Assembly (NCBI GenBank): GCA_963662965.1
Contig: OY759970.1
Location: forward strand, 4,650,001-4,714,000
DNA from: DTWD01 sp963662965
Lineage (GTDB): Bacteria > Acidobacteriota > Vicinamibacteria > Vicinamibacterales > UBA8438
DNA: 64,000 nt
Direction: 5' to 3'
Part shown: positions 37,880 through 46,809 of the stretch, in pieces
Layout of the letters: each line of letters starts with the position of its first letter
How positions within the stretch are numbered: the first letter of the stretch is position 1
Program-made: the position numbers and the translations under genes
Notes under the pieces: generated by a model
Databases searched by the model: none
The model's input: the letters and a program-made list of their open reading frames with translations, nothing else
What the model was told of the DNA's origin: nothing

Positions 37880-38509
37880 TCACTGGACGACCACCGTTTG
37901 ACGCTCCTCGACGCGGACGGCCTTGATCCCGTGCGGAAGGCGAAACGCGTTTGATAGGTCGATGCCGTCCGGATGCCGGTCGGACTGCGTATAGTGGCGA
38001 ACGATCTCGAGGAGCACCGCCGGCGGCACCGGAACCGTCCCCACGTGGACCGACTCCACGTCGAACGCGATCGTCCGGTCCCCCGACTGAACCACCGCCA
38101 CCGCGGTCACCGGAACGGTTCCCCTCAGATACCGGAGCGGGTCAAGGGCATCACGCTCTTGCTGGTCGCGTAGCGTATCGAGGTTCACCGTCGCGCTGGC
38201 GGTGACGCGTCCCTCCCCCGCCATGCGCACGTGTAGATCTCCCACCCCCGCCGGGAGCAGGGGCGCCCCTTGGAATCGGAGGTACCCGTTCACGGAACGT
38301 TCTGAGACGACCACCGTACGCGGTTGATCGTGGTCGGCATCGTCGGTATCGGCATCCGCAGAGGCGGTAGTCGTTGCGATGGCGATGTTCTGGACGATTT
38401 CGGTGAGCGCCGCGTTGAGCGCCTCACCGTCGGCGACGCTCAGCGGCGCCTCTTCTTGTTGAACCAGGCTGGCGCCCAGCACAAGCGCTACCGCGAGTAT
38501 CCACGGCAC
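37880..38509 (-). CDS. hypothetical secreted protein
   Basis: The 209-residue product has a short hydrophobic N-terminus (MPWILAVALVLGASLVQ) that may be a signal peptide. An acidic, Ala/Thr-rich stretch with ADADTDDADHDQ follows (residues 50-62), and then a beta-rich domain with NGYLRFQGAPLLPAGVGDLH and SGDRTIAFDVESVHVG. The beta part resembles proteins that bind or transport lipids in the periplasm, but I cannot name a family. It ends 3 bases before recG, so the two are co-transcribed. Confidence 0.62.
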   Translation of the reverse strand: MPWILAVALVLGASLVQQEEAPLSVADGEALNAALTEIVQNIAIATTTASADADTDDADHDQPRTVVVSERSVNGYLRFQGAPLLPAGVGDLHVRMAGEGRVTASATVNLDTLRDQQERDALDPLRYLRGTVPVTAVAVVQSGDRTIAFDVESVHVGTVPVPPAVLLEIVRHYTQSDRHPDGIDLSNAFRLPHGIKAVRVEERQTVVVQ

Positions 38510-38548
38510 GTCATGACTCTAGCGCGTTTCGCAGGTGCGTGTCGTCCA

Positions 38549-38702
38549 TGTTCAGACCGGGGGAATATCGCCCTCGATTTACCGACCGACTCGCGGGCGC
38601 TTCCCCCGGACCCCCTCGCTCGCTCACTCGCGGGGACCCCGAAAGTCCCACTCCGTTCGTTCGCGTGGCAGAGTCCAGATCTCGCTAGGTACGAACAGGG
38701 CG
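38549..38702 (+). repeat. dispersed repeat, module B, copy 2
   Basis: Begins TGTTCAGACCGGGGGAATAT, then GGGCGCTTCCCCCGGACCCC, CTCGCTCGCTCACTCGCGGG, CCCACTCCGTTCGTTCGCG and CCAGATCTC, ending GTACGAACAGGGCG. Same length and order as the copy at 34520-34675, on the opposite strand. No module A is attached. Confidence 0.8.
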
Positions 38703-38708
38703 ACTCAA

Positions 38709-39216
38709 TCACCCGGGGTTCTGGCCGCCGCGATTCTGGTTCCCACGCCGCGCTCGTTGCAGCATGTCGACGCCGCGTCGCTGCATCTGCTGCTCGAACA
38801 TACGGAAGCGGACGCCCTGTCGCACGTTGAGGATCTCGTCGATACCGGCATGAGCCTGCTCGAGCGCCTCCGCCGAGTCGCGGTCGTGTTGCCGCAGCAT
38901 CTCCAGCCGCTCTTCGAGCAGGACGTCGCTCGTGTCCGGCTGGTTGGACAGCCGTCTCAGCTCACGGAGCACCCGCTGCCGTCCTTGTGTGCTCTGACGA
39001 CGCGCCTCCTGCGAGAGCGTTCAGCCTGGCGACGAACTGCGGGTATTGCTCGTCCGTCAGGTCGAGCATCTCCTCCGCCTGCACCAGCTCATACGCCTCG
39101 AAGAGACGCTGGACCTGGGCCGGCGTCATGTCACCGGCGAGCGGGAACTGATCCCGCTGCTGCGCCGCGACCGGCGTCGCCGGCAGGAGCAGAAGAACCA
39201 CGAGCACAGGTCGCAT
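38709..39216 (-). pseudogene. small periplasmic helical protein (Spy/metal-sensor-like), frameshifted
   Basis: The first frame has a signal peptide (VLVVLLLLPATPVAAQ) and helices typical of Spy/CpxP-like or zinc-sensor proteins (MLDLTDEQYPQFVARLNAL). At about 39010 one extra base shifts the frame; the alternative frame continues directly with QEARRQSTQGRQRVLRELRR and VLLEERLEMLRQHDRDSAEA to a stop at 38709. Repaired, it would be a protein of about 168 residues. Genes of this type often follow an ECF sigma/anti-sigma pair, as they do here. Confidence 0.6.
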
Positions 39217-39419
39217 GAGAGGAGTCTACAGCCGGCGCACTCCGTTGCGGCTCGTGGCCAACGCCCCGCATTGCACTGAGGCCCCGCTGGCCCCAAGGTG
39301 CGGTCGCCCTTGGCCAGGCGCGACCACGGAGACCGGCGGTCTGTGACTGCGCTCGGCACGGGACCACCGCAGGCCCCCGCGGGGCGCATCGGCGGTTGAA
39401 TGCAGCGGGGGGTTCGCCA

Positions 39420-40082
39420 CGGGCTGCCAGCTCGGCCTCCAGTGGCTCGGCCAGGGCGCGACGCTCATCGGCAGACATCAGAAACATCACGCCGTCAATC
39501 GCGCCGGGGTCGAGCATCAACGCGTCGGTGTCGCCGTCGGCCCACTCGACCGCATCGACCATCTCGAGCAACAGCGCCCACTCCGGCTCTTCTATCGGTA
39601 CCGTCAGTGCCGTCGCCGGGGGCGGGTCGAATCGCCCGGAGCCACCACGCTGGGACCGCCGCCGGCGACCAGCTCCGCCCCACGGTCACCGCCCGGAGCG
39701 GTCGCTGCTCCATCGTCTGACCGCAACCAGCCCCAACCGGCCAATCCCGCCGTGAGCACAAGACCGGCGGCGACGATCTCGGGATGAGCGGCCGCGACCA
39801 CGTCCACGCCCACCACCAGGCATCCCCTGCGGATGCGGCGCGGGCCTCGGTTTCGGCTTCCTTGGAGATCCGCTCCCGCACGCGACGAGACAGATGGTCC
39901 CAGAAGAGCGGCGACGGCTCCGGAATGTCGGCCGCCCGCGTGTCTCGTAAGGTGGCGCCGAGCGACGCAAGTTCGTCCCGACAGCGGACACATCCTTTCA
40001 GATGACGCAGTCGATCGTCACTCAGTGGGCCGAGCGTCCCGTCCACCGCATCGACGAACTCCTCAGGCGTGAGATGACTCAT
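39420..40082 (-). pseudogene. anti-sigma factor with zinc-binding motif, two frame breaks
   Basis: The N-terminus MSHLTPEEFVDAVDGTLG with RLRHLKGCVRCRDELASL (H-x3-C-x2-C) is the zinc-containing anti-sigma domain. After a helix to about 39785 the frame changes; the next frame gives the membrane span EIVAAGLVLTAGLAGWGWLR. Near 39635 the frame changes again to a C-terminal part ALLLEMVDAVEWADGDTDAL with GVMFLMSADERRALAEPLEA. Parts are in the normal order. The natural 3' end is uncertain. It lies between the sigma gene and the Spy-like gene, both also broken. Confidence 0.6.
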
Positions 40083-40133
40083 CGTCGACCGTCCCGCATC
40101 ACTATCGTATCGAGATCGGACTCGCGCAAGACC

Positions 40134-40808
40134 TCAGAGCGGCTCGCCCGCGAGCTGCTTCTTCAGATTACGAAGCGCGTGGAAAAAGTTGGCTTTGACC
40201 GCGCCCACGGAGTTCCCGAGAATGTCGGCGATCTCCTAGTGCGACAGCTCATGGTACGTGCGAAGAATGAGCGTCGCGCGCTGTTTGTCGGGCAACCGCG
40301 CGCTCGCCGCCCGCACCAGCGCGGCGCGCTGCTCCCGCACCACCGACTCCGCGGGGTCCTCACTCCGGTGGTCAACGTGTCGCTCCGGCTCGGTCGGGTC
40401 GGCGAGCGAGAGCGCTTTCTTTGCGCTCAGGTGATTGAGACATGCGTTGACCCCGATGCGATACAACCAGGTCGAGAGCACGGCATTCCCGCGAAACCGC
40501 GACAGCCCGCGGTACGCGCGGAGGAACACCTCCTGGGACAGATCGTTCGCATCTTCCTGATTTCCCACAAACCGATAGCACAACTGGTACGCCGACCGCC
40601 GATGGCGTGCGACCAGAACATCGAACGCCCCGGGGCGCGCGGCGAGTCACGCCCCCACCAGTGCGCTGTCGGTGGCGAACTCCTGATCCAGCGCCAGAAG
40701 GCCGTTCGCATCAGTGCCAGGGGTTGCCTCGGATCTCACCCCTGTCACCCGCACCGTCCATCCCGGCTTGGCCCCAGCGTCCCACGCCGTCGCGGTCCGG
40801 GTCGCCAT
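40134..40808 (-). pseudogene. ECF sigma factor with two in-frame stop codons
   Basis: A single 224-codon frame from ATG 40808 (ribosome binding site GGGAGGTG) to TGA 40134 has no frameshift but two stops: TGA at codon 54 (40647-40649) and TAG at codon 191 (40236-40238). Around the first stop lies PGAFDVLVARHRRSAYQLCY, sigma region 2, with NQEDANDLSQEVFLRAYRGL after it. The second falls in region 4 between TYHELSH and EIADILGNSVGAVKANFFHA, where relatives have a Gln or Glu. As it stands no complete sigma factor can be made without readthrough. Confidence 0.65.
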
Positions 40809-40903
40809 TTCGTCGCACCTCCCGTGAGATGAGATGGTCCAATTCCGGACCATCTCCGTCCCCATCGGACACAACTTCTTGGACGGGCGCCAGTCCTCAA
40901 AAG

Positions 40904-41872
40904 TTACATCGCCTCGCCACGCAGCAGCGCGTCGACCTCATCTGGATTCGGGATCGCGCTCCGCGCGCCCAGACCCCGGCACTTGAGCGCCGCCACGGCA
41001 TTGGCGTACCGCAGGATCTCCTCGACCGAGGTACCGTCTCCGCCGCGGATCCACCCGGCGATAAAGCCACCCCGAAACACGTCGCCGGCGCCGGTCGAAT
41101 CGACAACTGGCACGCGAAACGATGGCGTCCGAATCTCCGAGTCACCCACGAGGGCGAGGCTCCCTTCTCCCCCTAATGTCATACAGACGGCCGACGCCCG
41201 GTAGGTGTCGCGGATCGAACGCAACGCGGCTCCGCACTCCGCCCTGCCGCTCAGCGCCGTCGGAAAGTCCTCCGCGGCGATGATGACGTCGATCTCGGAG
41301 AGCAGATCCTCGATGCCGGGGCGGACGTGCTCGACATCGACCACCGTCGGAATGCCCGCCTCGCGGGCGCAACGCGCCGCCACCGTCGACGCGGCGGTAT
41401 CGTGGCAGTCAACCAAGAGGGTCCGCCCGGTGCAGATGGCATCTCGCCGAATCTCCTCGGGTGCGAGCCTGAGGCCGGGATCGCGGGACCACAGCACGGT
41501 CCGCGCGCCAGTCTGCTGGTCGACGAGAATGACGGAAAAGCCGTTGGGCGTCTCCGGCGCGATCAGACACGCGCTCGTGTCGATCCCCTCCTGTTCGAGA
41601 CTCTTGATCCCGCGCGCCGCGTGCTCATCGTCACCGAATCGCCCCACATAACGCGCCCGCAATCCGAGACGCGAACAGGTCACCATTGCCGTCGCGGCCT
41701 GGCCGCCGGGCGAGTACTGCAACCGTTCGACCGGCTGTTTCGTGTCTGGGGCGGGATGATGCGCGAGCACCACGAGTAGGTCGATCATGTTCAAACCGCA
41801 CCCGACGGCGTCGAACCTCCGCCCTGCGGCGTCTGGCAACGTCAGTGGAAGTCGCACCGCACGATCGTACAC
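40904..41872 (-). CDS. PfkB-family carbohydrate kinase
   Basis: A 322-residue ribokinase-fold enzyme. It has an N-terminal GCGLNMIDLLV, the PGGQAATAMVTCSRLGLRA glycine block, RYVGRFGDDEHAARG and the catalytic DSTGAGDVFRGGF near residue 258 with the base Asp. It phosphorylates a sugar or nucleoside, but the substrate is not predictable. Start GTG 41872 faces lexA across 73 bases. The family is intact, unlike the broken sigma locus immediately downstream. Confidence 0.86.
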   Translation of the reverse strand: MYDRAVRLPLTLPDAAGRRFDAVGCGLNMIDLLVVLAHHPAPDTKQPVERLQYSPGGQAATAMVTCSRLGLRARYVGRFGDDEHAARGIKSLEQEGIDTSACLIAPETPNGFSVILVDQQTGARTVLWSRDPGLRLAPEEIRRDAICTGRTLLVDCHDTAASTVAARCAREAGIPTVVDVEHVRPGIEDLLSEIDVIIAAEDFPTALSGRAECGAALRSIRDTYRASAVCMTLGGEGSLALVGDSEIRTPSFRVPVVDSTGAGDVFRGGFIAGWIRGGDGTSVEEILRYANAVAALKCRGLGARSAIPNPDEVDALLRGEAM

Positions 41873-41879
41873 TGCGGGC

Positions 41880-41921
41880 TTGATGTTCGCCTTTTGTTTG
41901 CACTAGAGTTCCTCTCGGAAC
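41880..41921 (+). promoter_or_regulatory. candidate lexA promoter and self-operator
   Basis: TTGATG at 41880 and TAGAGT at 41904 make a modest promoter with an 18-base spacer. Overlapping and following the -10 is the inverted repeat GTTCC-TCTC-GGAAC (41908-41921), 24 bases before the start codon. Self-repression by LexA at a GTTC/GAAC-type palindrome is usual. The exact box of this lineage is not known to me. Confidence 0.4.
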
Positions 41922-41945
41922 CGTCGCCGAGAAAAGGAGGACCCC

Positions 41946-42551
41946 GTGCAACCGCTGACCAAGCGCCAACGCGAAATCCTCGACTACCTGAACGAATTCA
42001 TCGAGCACCACGGTTATGCGCCGAGCCTCGAGGAAATCGGTCGTCGTTTCGGGCTTTCTTCGCTCGCGACCGTTCACAAGCACCTCACCAACCTGCAGGA
42101 AAAGGGCTTTATCAAGCGAGCGTGGAATCGGAGTCGCTCCGTCGAACTGATACCAATGCGAATCGGCAGTCGGGCCTTCGACCTTCCCCTCCTCGGCCGC
42201 GTCGCCGCCGGGGTTCCGATCGAGGCTGTCGTCTCCTCGGAGACCGTGTCCGTGCCAGAGGACTTCGTCGGGGCACGTGATACCTACGCCCTCCGAGTAC
42301 GAGGCGATTCGATGATCGACGAGCAAATCCGCGATGGTGACATCGTCATCGTCGAGGACCGGAAAACGGCCGACAACGGCGAGATGGTGATCGCGCTGCT
42401 TGAAGGTGCGGACGTCACGCTCAAGACCTTCTTCCGGGAGAACGGCCAGGTGCGTCTCCAGCCGGCGAATGCGTCGATGGAACCGATCGTGGTCGCTGCC
42501 GATCGCGTGCAGGTGCAAGGTGTTGTTGTCGGCGTCATGAGAAAATACTGA
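41946..42551 (+). CDS. lexA: SOS repressor LexA
   Basis: The 201-residue product has the LexA winged helix-turn-helix (LTKRQREILDYLNEFIEHHG, then SLEEIGRRFGLSSLATVHKH), the Ala-Gly self-cleavage site (RVAAG), the nucleophile Ser in RGDSMIDEQI and the general-base Lys in VTLKTFF. RecA filaments trigger cleavage and induce DNA-repair genes. GTG start at 41946 with ribosome binding site AAAAGGAGG. All catalytic residues are present. Confidence 0.96.
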   Translation: MQPLTKRQREILDYLNEFIEHHGYAPSLEEIGRRFGLSSLATVHKHLTNLQEKGFIKRAWNRSRSVELIPMRIGSRAFDLPLLGRVAAGVPIEAVVSSETVSVPEDFVGARDTYALRVRGDSMIDEQIRDGDIVIVEDRKTADNGEMVIALLEGADVTLKTFFRENGQVRLQPANASMEPIVVAADRVQVQGVVVGVMRKY

Positions 42552-42611
42552 CACCCGGCGCCGCCCTGTGTGAACCTCACTGAGTGCGAGCCGTGTCCCG
42601 GAGGCCCAAGA

Positions 42612-42926
42612 ATGCCCGAGCGCAAGCAGGTCAACTTCACCATCGTGCCGGACGAGCCGAGCGACGTGCCTCGCACCTACGCGAACTTCTGCGCGATCTC
42701 CCATACGCCGTTCGATTTCACGTTGACGTTCTGCGAGGTCTTGCCACCCAACGAAAACGACGTACGCCAGGCCGAAACCGAACAGCAGCTTCGAGCGCCG
42801 ATCCGGTCCCGCATCGTCGTACCGATGCAGTTTGTGCCCAATCTCATCGCCGCGTTACAGGAGCATCTACGCACATTCAGTGAGGCGCCACCGAAAGTCG
42901 GTCCACCAAAAGCTCCGATCCACTAG
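42612..42926 (+). CDS. DUF3467 family protein
   Basis: The 104-residue product contains the DUF3467 pattern PRTYANFCAISHTPFDFTLT and a C-terminal VVPMQFVPNLIAALQEHLRT. Small bacterial and archaeal proteins of this family have no established role. The ATG at 42612 has a GGAGG 7 bases upstream, so I prefer it to the in-frame GTG at 42570. It follows lexA by 60 bases on the same strand. Confidence 0.75.
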   Translation: MPERKQVNFTIVPDEPSDVPRTYANFCAISHTPFDFTLTFCEVLPPNENDVRQAETEQQLRAPIRSRIVVPMQFVPNLIAALQEHLRTFSEAPPKVGPPKAPIH

Positions 42927-43068
42927 GAGTCTGTGGTGGAAGTCGCGTCTGGCCAGTGCAAGGCGAGACGAGGGAGAAAACCGGGAGTATCAGATTGAGA
43001 ACTCACGCAGCCAGGCTGGATGCATCGCCGGTCGAATGCAGCGTGACTTTCACTACAGACTCCTACGC

Positions 43069-43731
43069 ATGAGGGAGCGACGGCCGATGGCCCGGCGGAT
43101 TCTCGCGGCCCTCGAGAAACAGCATCCGAACGCCTTTACCGAGCTGGCGTTCAGCAATCCGTTCGAGTTACTGGTCGCCACCATCCTGTCCGCACAGTGC
43201 ACCGACGAGCGAGTGAATCGAGTGACCCTTGAGGTGTTCCGGCGGTTTCCGGATGCCGCCGTACTTTCGGGCGCAGACCTCGCCCAACTCGAGGCGTTGA
43301 TCCAGACCACCGGGTTCTTTCGATCCAAGGCGCGGTCGCTGCGGCGCATGGCGTCGATGCTCGTCGACGAGCACCGCGGCGAAGTTCCGCCGTCGATGGA
43401 GGCGCTCGTTAAACTGCCCGGCGTGGGCCGCAAGACCGCCAACGTCGTGTTGGGACACGCGCTCGATGTGCCGGGCCTCCCAGTCGATCGCCACGTTCTT
43501 CGTGTCAGCCGGCGGCTCGGCCTGACGCAGTCCGACGACCCGGTGGTCGTCGAGGCGGCGCTCGGCGCCCTCTTCCCTCCCGCTCGCTGGACGCGAGTTT
43601 CGGACACGCTGATTCTCCACGGCCGACGGATCTGCAAGCCGCGCCCGCAGTGTGACCGGTGCCGGGCCCGCGACGATTGTGCCTACGCCGCCGGCATATC
43701 AGACACCCCCGCGCCTAGGCGGCGACGGTGA
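43069..43731 (+). CDS. nth: endonuclease III
   Basis: Bifunctional DNA glycosylase/AP lyase that removes oxidised pyrimidines. Helix-hairpin-helix LPGVGRKTANVVLGHA carries the catalytic Lys, and PVDRHVLRVSRRLGL the catalytic Asp. The C-terminal iron-sulphur cluster is C-x5-C-x2-C-x5-C; most family members have x6 in the first interval, so one residue is missing there. Start choice: ATG 43069 fits the family length; ATG 43087 has GAGGGAG 10 bases upstream and is also possible. The open frame extends to 42832 but runs through DUF3467. Confidence 0.93.
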   Translation: MRERRPMARRILAALEKQHPNAFTELAFSNPFELLVATILSAQCTDERVNRVTLEVFRRFPDAAVLSGADLAQLEALIQTTGFFRSKARSLRRMASMLVDEHRGEVPPSMEALVKLPGVGRKTANVVLGHALDVPGLPVDRHVLRVSRRLGLTQSDDPVVVEAALGALFPPARWTRVSDTLILHGRRICKPRPQCDRCRARDDCAYAAGISDTPAPRRRR

Positions 43732-43752
43732 GAATCAATTGGATGTTCGCAT

Positions 43753-44184
43753 ATGACGCGCGAGCGGTTCGAGCAGCTGGTGGCTGAGGCGATCGCACTC
43801 ATTCCGCCGCAGCTGCATGACGCAATGCATAACGTGGCTGTGGTCGTCAAGGACGAGCCAGCGCCCGCGATGCTAGCCGACCTCGGCATTGAGCCGCCAG
43901 GCACGCTCTACGGGGTCTACGAGGGGACGCCGCTTACCGAGCGCGAGTGGGGCCAGGCCCCCGTGCTCCCGGACCGGATCACGATCTTTCAGCAGCCGAT
44001 CGTGACCGACGCCACAGACGCTGCCGCTGATGAAGACGAGCGCGGGATCGTGCGCGCCGTGGGTGAAACCGTCATCCACGAATTCGGGCATCATTTTGGT
44101 CTCAGTGAAGCGGAAATCGAAGCGATCGAAGCAGAGTATTGGCAGGACGGACCAGAGGGCGACGTCGAGGCCGAAGGCGGCTAG
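43753..44184 (+). CDS. minimal zincin metallopeptidase-like protein
   Basis: The 143-residue product has the metal-binding motif VIHEFGHHFGLSEAEI (HExxH plus third ligand region) near residue 111, and the N-terminal helix ERFEQLVAEAIALIPPQL. This matches the short possible-zincin family (DUF1025-like), whose substrates are unknown. It starts 21 bases after nth, and its 3' end overlaps the rsmA coding region. Confidence 0.85.
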   Translation: MTRERFEQLVAEAIALIPPQLHDAMHNVAVVVKDEPAPAMLADLGIEPPGTLYGVYEGTPLTEREWGQAPVLPDRITIFQQPIVTDATDAAADEDERGIVRAVGETVIHEFGHHFGLSEAEIEAIEAEYWQDGPEGDVEAEGG

Positions 44185-44980
44185 ACGTCGGTTCGGCCAG
44201 CACTTTCTCGAAGCGCCGTGGGTGGCGAAGGTCGTCACGGCCATCGCCCCGCAGGTCGACGACCGGTTTATCGAGATCGGCGCTGGCAGAGGCGCGCTCA
44301 CCTTCGCGCTCGCCGAACGTGTCGGTCGGCTGCTCGCGGTTGAAATCGACCGGGATCTCGTCCGAGCGCTGCGCGGGACGGCAGCGGCGACGGTCGACGC
44401 ACTGCAAGCCGATTTCCTCGATCTGGACCTGCCGACGCTCGCCCGACGTGTGCGGTCTGGCGACGCCGCGATCCGGATCGTGGGCAACCTGCCGTATAAC
44501 GTCTCCACGCCGATTCTTCTCCGCGTGCTCCGTGACGCCGCCCGGGCCGAAATCCGAGATGCCGTGTTCATGCTTCAGCGGGAGGTCGCGGCACGCGTCG
44601 TCGCATCCGCCGGGACGCGCGACTACGGTCCACTGGCGGTCATGACCGCGCTCCGGGCCGAGGCGACGCCGCTGTTCGACCTCCCACCTGGGGCGTTTCG
44701 TCCGGCACCACGCGTGTGGTCCACGCTCGTCGGCCTCCGCTTCCGCGACGCCCGGCGGCTGCCGAGCAATACCGATTTGTTTGAGGCGATGGTCCGCGGC
44801 CTGTTCACGCAACGGCGGAAACAGCTTGTCAACGCGCTTGCCCCGGTCACCACGCCAGACGGTCCCGACCCACTGACGTGGTGTCGGCACGCTCGGATCG
44901 AGCCGACGCGTCGACCTGGAGAGCTCACATTGTCGGAACTCATTGACCTGTCTGAAGTTCTGGCGTCAGCGCGTATGTGA
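44105..44980 (+). CDS. rsmA: 16S rRNA (adenine1518/1519-N6) dimethyltransferase
   Basis: KsgA family enzyme dimethylating two adenines of 16S rRNA. It has FGQHFL at the start of the fold, the SAM block FIEIGAGRGALTFALAERVG, the catalytic GNLPYNVSTPIL and the C-terminal GLFTQRRKQLVNAL. No ATG lies near the expected start. The best candidate is GTG 44105, which gives a basic leader (KRKSKRSKQS) and overlaps the zincin gene by 80 bases; the ATG at 44030 would add a stretch unrelated to the family. Translation is probably coupled to the zincin gene. Confidence 0.9.
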   Translation: MKRKSKRSKQSIGRTDQRATSRPKAARRRFGQHFLEAPWVAKVVTAIAPQVDDRFIEIGAGRGALTFALAERVGRLLAVEIDRDLVRALRGTAAATVDALQADFLDLDLPTLARRVRSGDAAIRIVGNLPYNVSTPILLRVLRDAARAEIRDAVFMLQREVAARVVASAGTRDYGPLAVMTALRAEATPLFDLPPGAFRPAPRVWSTLVGLRFRDARRLPSNTDLFEAMVRGLFTQRRKQLVNALAPVTTPDGPDPLTWCRHARIEPTRRPGELTLSELIDLSEVLASARM

Positions 44981-44986
44981 GTGTGC

Positions 44987-44992
44987 TATACT
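44987..44992 (+). promoter_or_regulatory. extended -10 promoter ahead of rnj
   Basis: TGCTATACT, an extended -10 (TGn-TATACT) just past the rsmA stop. No consensus -35 is seen, which the TG extension can compensate. Transcription would start near 44999 and give a leader of about 130 bases before the rnj GTG. Confidence 0.45.
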
Positions 44993-45127
44993 GCGCGACG
45001 TTTCCTGCCCCGCAGGCTTCGCCCAGCAGCCTGCCTGTCGCCGGTGGCATGGGTCGCCCGATCCGCGCGCGACACCGGTGAAGATACGCACGACCCGCTG
45101 CAATCAGTGACCAGCGGACAGTAATCA

Positions 45128-46807
45128 GTGACGACGATGGAATCACGACGCTCTGCGCCGCTCGAAGCCTTTCTCCTGGGAGGGGTCGGCGAGTTCGGGA
45201 TGAACATGATGGCGCTTCGCTCCGACGCCACGACCTTCCTCATCGACGCGGGCGTGATGTTTCCCGACCCTGACCACTTCGGCGTCGACCTCATCATCCC
45301 CGACATCGAGGCCCTCCACGCAGAAGTCGGCCGCATCTCGGCGCTCGTGCTGACGCACGGTCACGAAGATCATATCGGAGCCGTCCCCTATGTGTGGAAC
45401 CTCATCGATGGTCCGGTTTACGGCACGCCGCTCACCCTGGCCCTGGTCGAGCGCAAGTTGTCAGCCCACGGCATCGACGTTGGCGACCGTCTGATTGGCG
45501 TTACCCCGAGGAGCCGTGTGGCGATCGGCGACATGGAGGTCGAGTTCGTCCGCGTGGCACACAGCATTCCGGACGCGGTCGCTCTCGCCGTCCATACCTC
45601 CGTCGGCACGGTCATTCACACCGGGGACTTCAAGTTTGATCGACATCCACTCGACGACCGGCCCACCGACACCGACCGGCTCGCCGAGCTCGGCCGCGAC
45701 GGGGTCGTCGCCCTCTTTTCCGACAGCACGAACGCCACTCAGGCGGGCCACACCGGATCGGAACTCGACGTCCGGCCGGCGCTCGAGGAACTATTCGTGT
45801 CTGCGCCTGGTCGACTGTTCGTGGCCACCTTCGCCTCAAGTCTCCACCGCATTCAACTCTTACTCGACCTGGTGGAACAGTTCGGGCGTCAGGTCGCGTT
45901 CGTCGGCCTCGGGATCTCCCGCAACGTCGAGATCGCGGAGCGACTCGGCTACCTCCGAATCCCGAGTGGTCTCCGAATTGGGGAAACCGACATCGCCCGT
46001 CGCCCGCCCAGCACCGTGCTTTGCATCGTCACTGGCTCACAGGGTGAGCCGCTCGCGGCATTGTCACGCATTGCCGTCGGCGCCCATCGGCACGTGACGG
46101 TTGATCCGGGAGATGTCGTCGTCTTCTCCGCCCGCCAGATTCCGGGTAACCAGCGTGCGATCAGCCGCTTGATGAACCATCTCGTCCGTCGGGGTGCGCG
46201 CGTTGTCGACAACGGCGCGACACCGGTTCATGTCTCGGGGCACGGCAGCGAGGAGGAGCTCAAGCGGATGCTCTTTCTGGTCAGACCACGCTACCTCGTG
46301 CCGATACATGGTGAGTACAGGTATCTCGCTCATCATGCCGAGCTCGCCGAGCGGGTCACCGGAGGGGACACCACGCCCCTGCTGGCTGAAAACGGCGACC
46401 GCGTGTGCTTTGACGGTGTACACGGCTGGGTGGGCGAGCCGGTACGCGCCGGCCGGGTCTTAATCGATGGCACCCGGACCGGCGAAGTCGCAGACGAGGT
46501 ACTGCGCGACCGGCGGCACATGGCGTCGGATGGGCTTGTGGTCGCCGTGATGGCACTCGATGCCCACACCGGACGGATGGAGGACGGGCCGACCGTGATT
46601 ACGCGTGGGTTTGTCGTCGACGATCGGACCGAATCGCTGCTCGAGACGGTACCCGACCTCTTGCGGGCGATCGCGCGCGAGGCGACCACGGAGGAACGCG
46701 CCGACCACGGCGTCATGAGTGAGCGGATGCGCGTAGAGCTACAGCGGATCCTGCGGAAACGGTCCGGCCGACGGCCGATGGTGCTGCCGGTCATCATGGA
46801 GATCTGA
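45128..46807 (+). CDS. rnj: ribonuclease J
   Basis: The 559-residue metallo-beta-lactamase-fold RNase has both 5' exonuclease and endonuclease activity and takes part in mRNA decay and rRNA processing. It has N-terminal LLGGVGEFGMNMM, the zinc site THGHEDHIGAVPYVW near residue 76, HTGDFKFD near 160, the beta-CASP block (SGHGSEEELKRMLFLVRP) and PIHGEYRY. Full length. It starts at GTG 45128, and ftsK follows 2 bases after its stop. Confidence 0.94.
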   Translation: MTTMESRRSAPLEAFLLGGVGEFGMNMMALRSDATTFLIDAGVMFPDPDHFGVDLIIPDIEALHAEVGRISALVLTHGHEDHIGAVPYVWNLIDGPVYGTPLTLALVERKLSAHGIDVGDRLIGVTPRSRVAIGDMEVEFVRVAHSIPDAVALAVHTSVGTVIHTGDFKFDRHPLDDRPTDTDRLAELGRDGVVALFSDSTNATQAGHTGSELDVRPALEELFVSAPGRLFVATFASSLHRIQLLLDLVEQFGRQVAFVGLGISRNVEIAERLGYLRIPSGLRIGETDIARRPPSTVLCIVTGSQGEPLAALSRIAVGAHRHVTVDPGDVVVFSARQIPGNQRAISRLMNHLVRRGARVVDNGATPVHVSGHGSEEELKRMLFLVRPRYLVPIHGEYRYLAHHAELAERVTGGDTTPLLAENGDRVCFDGVHGWVGEPVRAGRVLIDGTRTGEVADEVLRDRRHMASDGLVVAVMALDAHTGRMEDGPTVITRGFVVDDRTESLLETVPDLLRAIAREATTEERADHGVMSERMRVELQRILRKRSGRRPMVLPVIMEI

Positions 46808-46809
46808 TC

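Noticed and set aside
40134..40808. Recoding of TGA/TAG as selenocysteine or pyrrolysine in the sigma gene
   Set aside because: No SECIS-like hairpin or known selenoprotein context, two different stop codons in one gene, and both neighbours are frameshifted. Decay is simpler.
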